Origin: an uncultured Serinicoccus sp.
GTDB taxonomy: Bacteria > Actinomycetota > Actinomycetes > Actinomycetales > Dermatophilaceae
Length of the DNA: 50,470 bases
Assembly: GCF_947487915.1 (NCBI RefSeq)
Contig: NZ_CANKYH010000015.1
Location: 1-50,470 of the forward strand
Direction of reading: 5' to 3'
Shown here: in pieces, positions 24,786 through 32,794 of the stretch
Numbering within the stretch: position 1 is the stretch's first letter
Layout of the letters: each line of letters opens with the position of its first letter
Notes under the pieces: model-generated
Databases searched by the model: none
Seen by the model: only the letters and a program-made list of their open reading frames with translations
Told to the model about the DNA's origin: nothing
Made by a program: the position numbers and the translations under genes

Positions 24786-26417
24786 TCAGACGGCGCCGTC
24801 CTCGGCGGCGCCCTCGCCCTCGTCGGCGGTGGCGGTGAGCAGCTGCTCGACGTCGCAGGCCTCGTAGCCCCACCCGGTCAGGGCGGCCATGACCCGGCGG
24901 TCCCAGTCGTCGGGGTTGCGCCAGGTGTGCACGTCGGTCTTGTCCTCCCAGGCGATGAGGATCGCGGCCAGGGCCCGCATCGTCGCGGCCTTGGCGTTGA
25001 CCGGTTCGTCGGCCAACTCACGGGCCTGGGCGTGCCCGCCGAGATAGGACACCAGGGGGGTGCCGTCCTCGGTCGGGCGCAGCATGCTTCGCAGCCGGGG
25101 ATGGGAGGACTCGAACGCCTGCCGCAGCCAGTGCGGCCCGGTCAGCACCGCCTGGCAGATCAGGTCCTCCGCCCCCTTGGGCGGGGTCTTCCGGGTGACG
25201 AACTGGGCCAGCCACTGACGGCGCACCGTCTCTGCCGACCGCCACGCGGTGTTGTTCTCCCGCACCAGGCGACGCTGCGAACGCTTCGCCTCCGCCTGCG
25301 CGGCCTCATCCAACGGTCCACCGTCGCTGCCGGTCCCGGTGCCGTAGTCCTGGCGCTGGGACAGGCGGTAGTCCCACGAGGTGACCAGCCCGGCCGCTGG
25401 CGGGTCGGTGCAGATCCACACCGGCACCAGCACCTGCACCGCCTGCCGCTCGTCCTCCCTGGCGTCGAGGTCCTCGAGGTCGGCGTCAGCGCCGTCGTTC
25501 TCACCCTCGCCGTCGTGCTCGGTGGTGGTGTCGGTGTCGCGGTCGTCCCATTCGAGGCTGACCGCGACGGCGGCACCAGGCACACCGGGCCAGTCCTGCT
25601 CCGGGACGGGCTGCCCGTCCTCGGCGCGGACCAGGTCGCACAGGGCCAGGTCACGCCACCGGGCCGGGTAGTCCACCACGTCGAGGGCGGGCAGGCCCTC
25701 GTCCTGGCGCAGCCGCTCGGCCTCGGCCTGAACCCGGTCCCGCTCGGCGCGGGCGTCCCGCAACCGCTGCACCACGTGGGTGATGCCGTACCCACCGAAC
25801 CGCAGGTGGCCCTCCAACTCGGCCATCGCCCACGGCTCGTCCTCGAACTCCGCGACAGCGGCGGCCTGCTCCAGGGTCAGACCCTCCCCGGTCATTCTCT
25901 CCTTGGCGGTGGCCGACCCGGCGACGGTCAGGACCGTGTCCACGGTGCCCCGCTTGATCGCGGTCCGCTTCGCGATCTGCGCGGCGGACACCCCCAGCAG
26001 CGCGAGCTGCTCGATCGCTTCGTGCTCCTCGGTCGCGTGCATGCCCTCCCGGTGGATGTTCTCGGTCAGCTGGTCGGTGATCCGGTCCGTCTCACCCGGA
26101 CGCTCGATCACCCGCACCGGGACCGTCCCGGACGGGGTCCCGACCCGCGCAGCGGTGAGGGCGCGGCGCTGGCCCCGCTCCACGACCAGGGAACCGTCCT
26201 GGTCGGCCCACGCGGTGATCGGCTCGATCACCCCCCGGGCCTTGACTGACGCGGAGAACTCCTTGGACTCGCGGGTGTCGGTGCGCACATTCGTGCCGAT
26301 CACCAAGGCGGCCGGGTCGACCTCGTAGACCCTCCCGGCCTCCCACCCCCGGACGTCGGCCTCGGGGGCCTCGGTGATGGTGCTGGTGCTGGTGCTGAGG
26401 CTGGTGGTGGTGCTCAT
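24786..26417 (-). CDS. ParB/RepB/Spo0J-like nuclease-domain protein
   Basis: A protein of 543 residues. The ParB N-terminal domain covers about residues 30-130: LVIGTNVRTDTRESKEFSASVK, GVIEPITAWADQDGSL and the ERGQRRALTAARVG box, which in CTP-dependent ParB proteins is part of the nucleotide pocket. A central HTH region follows (LALLGVSAAQIAKRTAIKRGTVDTVLTV). The second half is acidic in the middle (about 280-310) and then helical with no family I can name. It is longer than partition ParB (about 300), and no parA is nearby, so it is more likely a plasmid/ICE regulator or nuclease than a segregation protein. ATG 26417 follows GAAGGAA. Confidence 0.85.
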   Translation of the reverse strand: MSTTTSLSTSTSTITEAPEADVRGWEAGRVYEVDPAALVIGTNVRTDTRESKEFSASVKARGVIEPITAWADQDGSLVVERGQRRALTAARVGTPSGTVPVRVIERPGETDRITDQLTENIHREGMHATEEHEAIEQLALLGVSAAQIAKRTAIKRGTVDTVLTVAGSATAKERMTGEGLTLEQAAAVAEFEDEPWAMAELEGHLRFGGYGITHVVQRLRDARAERDRVQAEAERLRQDEGLPALDVVDYPARWRDLALCDLVRAEDGQPVPEQDWPGVPGAAVAVSLEWDDRDTDTTTEHDGEGENDGADADLEDLDAREDERQAVQVLVPVWICTDPPAAGLVTSWDYRLSQRQDYGTGTGSDGGPLDEAAQAEAKRSQRRLVRENNTAWRSAETVRRQWLAQFVTRKTPPKGAEDLICQAVLTGPHWLRQAFESSHPRLRSMLRPTEDGTPLVSYLGGHAQARELADEPVNAKAATMRALAAILIAWEDKTDVHTWRNPDDWDRRVMAALTGWGYEACDVEQLLTATADEGEGAAEDGAV

Positions 26418-26673
26418 GTCGGGTTCCTTCCCCTCGGATGACAGGTGTTCCTGCACCACCCACACTGCCAACCGACACACCCCGGCAGGGCCGTCCTAGA
26501 GAATCTGTGGACAGCCGACCAAACCCGCTCTGACCTGGGGAAACGCGACACCCGACGCGGCGCGCCCCGACGCACCAGCCGCCGCTTCGCCACCTCCAGG
26601 CGGATTCCCTCAGAGGGAGGGTGACGAACATAAGGGGGCGCACCCACCGACCGTCAATGCACCCGGGAGGGTG

Positions 26674-27915
26674 TTAGGCCTCGGACCTGGCGCTTGCGCC
26701 ATGGCCGGGTCTTTGGCGTGCAGGCAGAGGCCACCCCACCGGGGGCGCCGTTGCCCATTGGCCAAGTACGACTCCGGGGTACTGCCAAGACGCCAGCACG
26801 TTCCAGTCCACTCTTTCCTGCGAAGCACTGTCGAAGGTCACTGTGCCGCCAGTGAACCGTGTGTGGGAGAAGACAACGTTCCCGTTGATGAACTGGGCGC
26901 GGGCAAAGGTCGTTTCACCGCCATCGAACTTGGCTCCGTCGAATCTCAACGTTCCGTTGACGAACTGGGCACGATAGAAGCTTGTGCGGCCGCCGGTGAA
27001 CCGAGCATTTGTGAAGCTTGCTTTCCCACCGGCGAACTCCACCCCGTCGAATCTCAGCCTGGATCCGGCGATCCTGGCGTTGGTGAAGCTCATCCGGTGG
27101 CCAATGAATCGAGCGTTGGCGAACGCCACGGTGCCGGAGTCAAAATGGGCGTCGTCGAACCTCAACGTAGAGTCGGTGAATAGCGTGCGCTCAAAACTGA
27201 AGTAGCCAGTGGTGAAGTGAACTCCGGCAAAAGAGTGAGTGCCAGTAAAAGCGGCGCCGGTGAAATCAAAGTCCCGACCATGCCAGCCCGGTGAGGTGTC
27301 GTGCTGCAGATGGGCTGCAATAGTTCGGGTGATGGTCTGGCGGACCTCGAGGTCCGCACGCTGCTCGTGCTCCGCGAGATCTGCTGGTGGGGGTGTCCGG
27401 ATGATGCTGCACAGGACGTCGATGCAGGTCTGCACCTCGTTGGTGTTTCCGCGGGCGGCCCAGTCGTCGGCCAGGGCGGCCATGGCATAGACGCCGGCGA
27501 GTCGGATAGCGGGAGAAGGGTGGCCGAGCTGCTCCGCCGTGGTCGTATACCGGGAGCGAAGGGCGGAGATGTCGCTGCGGTCGTCTTTCGCGAGTTCGAG
27601 CCTGTATGTGTCATCGGTCTGTTTCAGGCGCACTACGGCCGCGGTGGCAAGGATCCCGGCGCCGAAGACACCGATGATTGTGACGGCGCTCCTGACCGTT
27701 TCTAGTTGGGCTCCTGAGCCGTCCGCGGGCAGCCATTGGTTCAGAGAGGCGTAGATCACCTGGATGGCAACTAGAACACCAGCGACGGCCCATCCGGCTG
27801 CCCCGCCCGACGTTAGCCACGTCCGCGACGCGCCACGTGCCTCTGCTCGCTGGTCAGCTTGGTCCCCCACGGACTCTATGGTGCCGAACAGTTGCCAACG
27901 GGACGGGACCTGCAA
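26674..27915 (-). CDS. Membrane-anchored Phe-repeat (pentapeptide-like) protein A
   Basis: A protein of 413 residues. Two membrane segments (near residues 38-57 and 75-93) are followed by a helical region with AIRLAGVYAMAALADDW and QTCIDVLCSIIRTP, a motif shared with the protein at 29190. Residues about 220-375 are repeats whose Phe spacing alternates five and seven: FTNARF-TGGRTS, FYRAQF-VNGTLR, FDGAKF-DGGETT. This is related to pentapeptide repeats, which form a square helix, but the 12-residue period departs from strict fives. The function is unknown. It is unlike Qnr proteins in having a membrane anchor. Confidence 0.82.
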   Translation of the reverse strand: MQVPSRWQLFGTIESVGDQADQRAEARGASRTWLTSGGAAGWAVAGVLVAIQVIYASLNQWLPADGSGAQLETVRSAVTIIGVFGAGILATAAVVRLKQTDDTYRLELAKDDRSDISALRSRYTTTAEQLGHPSPAIRLAGVYAMAALADDWAARGNTNEVQTCIDVLCSIIRTPPPADLAEHEQRADLEVRQTITRTIAAHLQHDTSPGWHGRDFDFTGAAFTGTHSFAGVHFTTGYFSFERTLFTDSTLRFDDAHFDSGTVAFANARFIGHRMSFTNARIAGSRLRFDGVEFAGGKASFTNARFTGGRTSFYRAQFVNGTLRFDGAKFDGGETTFARAQFINGNVVFSHTRFTGGTVTFDSASQERVDWNVLASWQYPGVVLGQWATAPPVGWPLPARQRPGHGASARSEA

Positions 27916-28006
27916 GCCGTGTCGCGTGGATTCCCTGGCTGCGTCGACCGTCGCTCCTGCCTATCAGTGCAAGCGTTGAGCGCTGTCTGAGCTGCTGTGC
28001 TCACGT

Positions 28007-28249
28007 TCAGTGGGAAGCGACGGGCGGTGCGCCGCGGCCGCGGCGTGGCACGCCGGCGCGCTGCAGGATGTTCCGGACGGCGCCGTGGGACCGGCCCGTA
28101 AGTTCGGCCAGCTCGCGCAGTGAACGTCCGGCTTCGTACTCGCGGACGACGTAGGCCTTCACGTGGTCGGGCAGGCACCGTCCGGGCGCCGCGGTTCCTG
28201 CTAGTTCTGGGTCGGCGTCGTGGCTCGAGGGCCGGCCGGGGTAGGGCAC
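28007..28249 (-). CDS. Small helix-turn-helix protein
   Basis: A protein of about 80 residues. VKAYVVREYEAGRSLRELAELTGRSHGAVRNILQRAG is a helix-turn-helix resembling small actinobacterial regulators with a resolvase-type HTH and a basic RRGRGAP tail. The start is uncertain: GTG 28249 or TTG 28264 are the nearest, and the frame stays open upstream with poor composition. The role is unknown. It is followed tail to tail by the Phe-repeat gene A. Confidence 0.6.
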   Translation of the reverse strand: MPYPGRPSSHDADPELAGTAAPGRCLPDHVKAYVVREYEAGRSLRELAELTGRSHGAVRNILQRAGVPRRGRGAPPVASH

Positions 28250-28296
28250 CTGGTGAACGTACAACCTTAGTGTGACCCCGTGCCCGCGCTCGGGTC

Positions 28297-28589
28297 TCAG
28301 GACGTCTGCGCCGGACGCAGCTGGGCCGCCGGCAGGAACCGCGTGACGGCCTGGTCGTCGACGACGAGCACGACCCACGCCTGCCACCCGGTGGCTGACC
28401 GGTGCCAGCTGACCACCAGCACGGGACCGGGTCTTGAAGATCCTCGAACGTGGCCCAGGCATGCCGGGTCGCCGGCGCCTGCCCGGCCGGCCGCAGCGCC
28501 GGGGCCGCGACATCCGTCGTGACCGTGACGCGGCCGCGGTCCCGCAACGGGACACCCGGGCCCCGTTTGCCGTACATGCCGCCAGCCAT
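28297..28589 (-). pseudogene. Frameshifted small conserved-looking protein
   Basis: From ATG 28589 one frame gives MAGGMYGKRGPGVPLRDRG and ATRHAWATFEDLQDP. A second frame then continues PVLVVSWHRSATGWQAWVVLVVDDQAVTRFLPAAQL to a stop at 28297. Both halves look protein-like and join near 28425, so a single-base change is the simplest reading. No family was recognised. Confidence 0.45.
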
Positions 28590-28710
28590 CCACCCACGGT
28601 ATCGAACACACTTCGCAACACCAGCAGTCTCCCTGTGGACAACTGCAGCGGTCCGTCCGCGGCCTCGGGCACGATGACGGTAGTAGTCCAGCGACGGGAA
28701 GGTGAAGGAC

Positions 28711-29133
28711 ATGGGCGGGGTCGAGAACGCGGTGCACGGGGGCCGGGGGCTGCGGGCCTGGGGCGGCCAGAACGCCCGCGAGGACGTGGCCGGCTGGCCG
28801 CAGGTGGCGTGCGAGTCGATCCGGGCGATCAACCACCTCACCTCTCAGGGGTACGCGGTGCCGGCACCGGTGCTGTACGAGGTTGTCGGCAACCTCAAGG
28901 GCGTCGGGTACCTGCTGCCGCAGGCGCTGACCCAGCTGGGGGAGGGGCTGGAGAAGTCGTTGGCGGAGTACGACGTGTACGACACCGCAGGGGACCCGCA
29001 CGAAAGCGTCGACGTCGCACGAGGGCACCTGTTGACGGCTGCCGACGCGGCGCGCACTCTCGGCGCCGCGCTCGAGGCCGCGCAGAGCGCCATCGCCGGC
29101 CAGGGATACCGCACCCAGGAGGAGCGCCGGTAG
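28711..29133 (+). CDS. Helical protein, function unknown
   Basis: A protein of about 140 residues (ATG 28711; GTG 28702 also possible) following GGGAAGG. It is almost all helical, with a WXG-like glimpse (LRAWGGQNARED) near the start, a central GYAVPAPVLYEVVGNLKGVGYLLPQAL, and a C-terminal Ala-rich helix ending QGYRTQEERR. The central part recalls conserved hypothetical proteins of actinobacterial mobile regions. It is divergent from the frameshifted gene at 28589 and precedes the repeat protein at 29190. Confidence 0.6.
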   Translation: MGGVENAVHGGRGLRAWGGQNAREDVAGWPQVACESIRAINHLTSQGYAVPAPVLYEVVGNLKGVGYLLPQALTQLGEGLEKSLAEYDVYDTAGDPHESVDVARGHLLTAADAARTLGAALEAAQSAIAGQGYRTQEERR

Positions 29134-29161
29134 GGGAGTGGAGCTCGAAAGTGTGGGTTGA

Positions 29162-29185
29162 CCAGCAGTAGCGGTCGACTGCTGG
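29162..29185. promoter_or_regulatory. 8-bp dyad just upstream of Phe-repeat gene B
   Basis: CCAGCAGT and ACTGCTGG flank an 8-base spacer and end four bases before ATG 29190, overlapping the likely ribosome-binding stretch. TTGACC (29158-29163) overlaps its left edge. It could be an operator or a hairpin that hides the start. Confidence 0.4.
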
Positions 29186-29189
29186 AACG

Positions 29190-30356
29190 ATGGCGTTCAT
29201 GGCCACCGACGACGACCCCGCCCCGCCGGAACAGCGCGCCAGGCACCCGGATCCGGCTCCCCAGCCAAAGCCGAACCCAGAAAGGGATCCCGGCTTGCGG
29301 GGGCTCGCCAGCTGGTCACTATGGGCCGTCCTGCTTGGTGCTCTGCTACTGGGAACTGGCGCGGTCTGGGGCGCCTACGTAGGTGTCGGTGAGCTCGTCG
29401 AAGTAGACACCGATGCGGGGATCACCCCGGCTCAGAGGATCACCGCGGCGTTCGCCGTCGCCACCGCAGCCGGTGTGCTCGTCGCCCTGGTCGTGAACCT
29501 GCGCAAACAAGACGTGTCCGAGCAGACCACCAGACGGGAGTTCGACGCCGCCTTCACCGACCGGTTCGCCTCCGCCGCCGCCCAGCTCGGCGGCGCCGCA
29601 CCCGCAGAACGGATCGCCGGCGTCTACGCCATGGCCGCCCTGGCCGACGAACACCCCACCCGCCGGCAACAGTGCCTCGACGTCCTCTGCGGGTACCTGA
29701 GGCTCCCGTTCGACCCCGCCACCAACCACCTCGCCGACACCTCGACGACCATCACCCAGGTCTTCCACGACGGCCGCACCGTTGTCCACCACGAGAACCC
29801 CGCTTCTAAACCCTTCGACCAGCAGGTCCGTGAGACCATCACGACCGTAATCCGGGACCACACTCAACCTGACGCCCACCGATCGTGGTCCAGCCTTGAC
29901 TACAACCTCACCGGTGCGCACTTGACCAACCTCGACCTAACCAAGTCACGCTTCGCAGGGCACGTGGACTTCTACGCGGCGACGTTCTCGGGGGTGGAGA
30001 CCTCCTTTGCCGAGACGATGTTCTCCGGGGATCACACCTGGTTCGACGGGGCGACGTTCTCCGCCAAGACCACCTTGTTCAACGGGGCGACGTTCTCCGG
30101 GGATCACACATTGTTCGACGGGGCGACGTTCTCCGGGGAAATCGCCTTGTTCGACGGGGCGACGTTCTCCGGGGAGACCACCAGGTTTGACGAGGCGACG
30201 TTCTGCGCCCAGCCCCCACGGACGACGGGCGTGAAGGTGACCTTCGATGGTGTCAAGCGAGAGAACGACGCCACGCTCAGTGGCCTGAGTGCTCCTCGGC
30301 TCCAGGACGGCGCGACCATCACCCAAGACGGTAAACAGTTCCACGGGTGGGAGTGA
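29190..30356 (+). CDS. Membrane-anchored Phe-repeat (pentapeptide-like) protein B
   Basis: A protein of 388 residues with the same plan as the protein encoded at 26674-27915. It has a polar Pro-rich N-terminus, two membrane segments (near residues 45-67 and 87-108), the shared motif RIAGVYAMAALADEHP plus CLDVLCGYLRLPFD, then repeats at about 265-345 (SGDHTWFDGATF, SAKTTLFNGATF, SGDHTLFDGATF and so on). GYLR and VYAMAALAD are a recurrent actinobacterial combination in front of such repeats. The DNA of five repeats is nearly identical, pointing to recent expansion. The function is unknown; a solenoid that binds a partner at the membrane is the most I would infer. Confidence 0.82.
   Translation: MAFMATDDDPAPPEQRARHPDPAPQPKPNPERDPGLRGLASWSLWAVLLGALLLGTGAVWGAYVGVGELVEVDTDAGITPAQRITAAFAVATAAGVLVALVVNLRKQDVSEQTTRREFDAAFTDRFASAAAQLGGAAPAERIAGVYAMAALADEHPTRRQQCLDVLCGYLRLPFDPATNHLADTSTTITQVFHDGRTVVHHENPASKPFDQQVRETITTVIRDHTQPDAHRSWSSLDYNLTGAHLTNLDLTKSRFAGHVDFYAATFSGVETSFAETMFSGDHTWFDGATFSAKTTLFNGATFSGDHTLFDGATFSGEIALFDGATFSGETTRFDEATFCAQPPRTTGVKVTFDGVKRENDATLSGLSAPRLQDGATITQDGKQFHGWE
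30027..30206 (+). repeat. Five tandem 36-bp repeats inside gene B
   Basis: The units start at 30027, 30063, 30099, 30135 and 30171. Each ends in GGGGCGACGTTCTCC or a close variant and encodes twelve residues ending DGATF. High DNA identity means copy number could vary between strains without a frameshift. Confidence 0.88.
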
Positions 30357-30478
30357 CCGCGCGAGCGAACCCGAGCGGTCGGCGTTCCGCTGGGCTGTCG
30401 TGGTCGTCTATTACCCACCATAATGAATAGAATGGTGGGTAATATGGCGATGTCGGCAGCTGGGACGGGTTGGTCTGC

Positions 30479-31363
30479 ATGAGCGGGTTCGCGACAGTTG
30501 CCGTCGCCGTGGTGGCGATCCTTACGGTCCTGGTCCTGCTGACCGGGTGGGCACTGACCAAACGCCGCACTGCTCGAAAGATGGGACAGCAGTCCGGGGC
30601 GCGGGACCGGGTGCCGCCTGCGGTAGGAGACCGGGGCCGGCGCCATCTCGACGACAAGCGTGCCCACCAGCTCGCTACCTGGCCTGCCGACCGGCTGGAC
30701 CCGCCGCAGCTCCCCGATCCGCACGGCGAGGATCTGCAGCACCGGCTCCGACGCAGATGCCGTGCCTCGGCCAGGAGCGCTCTCCTGATGAGTGAGCAGC
30801 TGACAGCCTGGCTGAACGCCGCCGGCGTGGTCATCGGTGGCCTGGTCGGTCTCTGGGGCCTGGCGTCCGCGGTTGCTCGCCCGGCCCGCCTCCGCCGTGA
30901 GGAGGCCCAGTGGCGAGGCCTGCTCGAGGCCGGCACGTGTCTCCCCGAACAACGCCGGCTCATCGAGGACCTCCACCGGGAAGTGACTGCTCAGCTCCTG
31001 AGCCTGCGGCTCAATCCGCCCTATCTTCCCTTCGCGCGGCCGGCGCTGCTCCTGCTTGGCTCTCTGCTCGCTGTCTTGCTGGGGGTGCTGACGGCCGCCG
31101 TCGGTGTCGACGTCGAGCGCGCCGCAGGAGCCCCCCGTCCCGTCTGGATTCTCCTCGGCGGACTACTGGTGGGTGCCCCGATAACGATCGGTGCTGCTCT
31201 GGTGCCGATCGCTGAGGAAGTGAACGCCCGCAATGGCATCGCTCGGCGGCTCCTCGATGACGAGCTCCCGGTAGCCAAGCCGCCTGCGTCGCTACTGGCC
31301 AGTTTCCGTTCTCATCACCATGGCCAGCCTGCCCAACGGCGGCGTCTACGGACAACATCGTGA
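30479..31363 (+). CDS. Membrane protein of unknown function
   Basis: The frame from ATG 30479 gives about 294 residues. One N-terminal hydrophobic segment (VAVAVVAILTVLVLLTGWAL) and a basic linker come first. From residue 104 a second unit starts MSEQLTAWLNAAGVVIGGLVGLWG and holds three further membrane segments, two of them near residues 195-245. ATG 30788 could be the true start of this second unit as a separate, shorter protein. The stop overlaps the next gene by four bases. No family was recognised. Confidence 0.55.
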   Translation: MSGFATVAVAVVAILTVLVLLTGWALTKRRTARKMGQQSGARDRVPPAVGDRGRRHLDDKRAHQLATWPADRLDPPQLPDPHGEDLQHRLRRRCRASARSALLMSEQLTAWLNAAGVVIGGLVGLWGLASAVARPARLRREEAQWRGLLEAGTCLPEQRRLIEDLHREVTAQLLSLRLNPPYLPFARPALLLLGSLLAVLLGVLTAAVGVDVERAAGAPRPVWILLGGLLVGAPITIGAALVPIAEEVNARNGIARRLLDDELPVAKPPASLLASFRSHHHGQPAQRRRLRTTS

Positions 31364-31695
31364 CCTTGAGCCTGGGCGCGACATTGGCTCCCGCCGGGGT
31401 GGCCACGACCGGCACCGCAGCCTGGGTCGCCTTCGACCCGTCAATCCAGACCGGAGCTGCTGGCTGGGTCGGTGCAGCGGGGATCCTCATCTACACCGCC
31501 GGGCTAGTCCTGGTCAGGACGTCCTGGCAGGCCCTGGTCGATCCGCCGTTCCGGCTTGACGGCCTCGACGGCCTCGACGGCCCGAGCACGTCAGGGACGC
31601 TGCCCGCTCCCCCCGGGCGCCACCCCACCTTCGGTGACCGCGTCTTAGCTCTGGTGGCCAACGCCCTCCTCGCCCGCCCTCGGCGCCGCTCATGA
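31360..31695 (+). CDS. Small membrane protein of unknown function
   Basis: A protein of 111 residues from GTG 31360 (overlapping the previous stop) with two hydrophobic stretches (LGATLAPAGVATTGTAAWVAF and GAAGWVGAAGILIYTAGLVLV). A DGLDGLDG stretch and a Pro-rich, then basic, tail follow. Its stop overlaps the recombinase start (ATGA), so the three genes 30479-32774 look like one transcript. Confidence 0.55.
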   Translation: MTLSLGATLAPAGVATTGTAAWVAFDPSIQTGAAGWVGAAGILIYTAGLVLVRTSWQALVDPPFRLDGLDGLDGPSTSGTLPAPPGRHPTFGDRVLALVANALLARPRRRS

Positions 31696-32774
31696 GCCTT
31701 CTCGAGCCGCCGGCGCCCGGCGCTCCGCCTCTGCCGCATGCTTCGGTCCAACCGGCTGACCCGATGGCGTTGCTGGCCGCGGTCCCGGTGACCGAGGAGC
31801 TCACCGACCAGGAGGCCGAGTACGTCGCGGCCGCCCGGTCGCAGAACACCCTGTCCGGGTATGCCGCGGACTGGCGCGAGTTCACGACCTGGTGCGAGGC
31901 GAACGGGTACGGCCAGCAGCTAATGCCGGCGTCGGCGGTCGCGATCGCCCGATACTTGACCTACTTGGCCGAGCACGGCGCCAAGACCGGGACCATGTCC
32001 CGCCGGCTCTCGGCGATCCGGTTCGCGCACCAGCTGCGCGAACTGCCGGACCCGACCAAGCACGCCCGCGTCGTCGCCGTCTGGGAAGGGATCCGCCGGG
32101 TCCACGGCCAACCACCTGTCCAGTCCCGGCCGCTAATGCCACCAGAGCTGTTCACCGTCCTGGACGCCTGCCCCACCACCCGCACCTGGGCCGACCCGAA
32201 ACGCGCCCCGCAGCCGCACCTGGGCGGCGCCCGGGACCGGGTCCTGCTCCTGGTCGGGTTCGTCGCCGCGCTACGCCGCTCTGAGCTCGTCGGGATCCGG
32301 CTGAAGCACCTCGCCGAGCACCCCAACGGGCTCGTGCTCACCCTGCCCAGGTCCAAGACCAACCAGTACGGCGAGAACACCGAGATCGTCGTCATCCCCC
32401 GCGGCGGCAATCCCGCCCGGTGCCCGGTCACCGCGATCGCCACCTGGCGGCACCTCGCTGGCCTCGAGGACCCGGCCGCCGAAGGACCGCTCCTGCGGCC
32501 GGTGTCCAAGGGCAACCGGGCCTTGGACCGGCCCTTGACGGCCGCGGCCGCGAACACACTCATCACCGACGCTGTCGCCCGCGCGGACCTCGACCCGCAC
32601 GGGTACACCGCCCACTCGTTGCGGGCCGGGTTCGTCACCTACGCCCATCTGCGTGGCATCACCGACCGCGCCATCGCCCACCAGACCCGCCACCGGTCCT
32701 TGGCCACCCTCGGGATCTACACCCGCATCGAGAACGCCTGGACCGACAACGCCGCCACCCAGCTCGGCCTGTAG
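31692..32774 (+). CDS. Tyrosine recombinase (XerC/D-like)
   Basis: A recombinase of 360 residues. The core-binding domain (about 35-135) includes SQNTLSGYAADWREFTTWC and SRRLSAIRFAHQL. The catalytic residues seen are Arg in AALRRSELVGIRL, HSLRAGFVTYA, QTRHRSLAT and Tyr in LGIYTRIENA. The ATG overlaps the upstream membrane protein stop by four bases, an odd operon partner for a recombinase. The last bases of the gene recur at 34964-34974 next to a deleted copy of its 3' part. Confidence 0.88.
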   Translation: MSLLEPPAPGAPPLPHASVQPADPMALLAAVPVTEELTDQEAEYVAAARSQNTLSGYAADWREFTTWCEANGYGQQLMPASAVAIARYLTYLAEHGAKTGTMSRRLSAIRFAHQLRELPDPTKHARVVAVWEGIRRVHGQPPVQSRPLMPPELFTVLDACPTTRTWADPKRAPQPHLGGARDRVLLLVGFVAALRRSELVGIRLKHLAEHPNGLVLTLPRSKTNQYGENTEIVVIPRGGNPARCPVTAIATWRHLAGLEDPAAEGPLLRPVSKGNRALDRPLTAAAANTLITDAVARADLDPHGYTAHSLRAGFVTYAHLRGITDRAIAHQTRHRSLATLGIYTRIENAWTDNAATQLGL

Positions 32775-32794
32775 CAACGCGGTGACAGATGGAG

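Noticed and set aside
28711..29133. WXG100-type secreted protein
   Set aside because: A W-G-G near residue 20 is seen, but the protein is longer than the family and no ESX genes are nearby.
30000..30210. CRISPR-like reading of the 36-bp repeats
   Set aside because: The repeats are contiguous without spacers and lie in frame within a protein gene.
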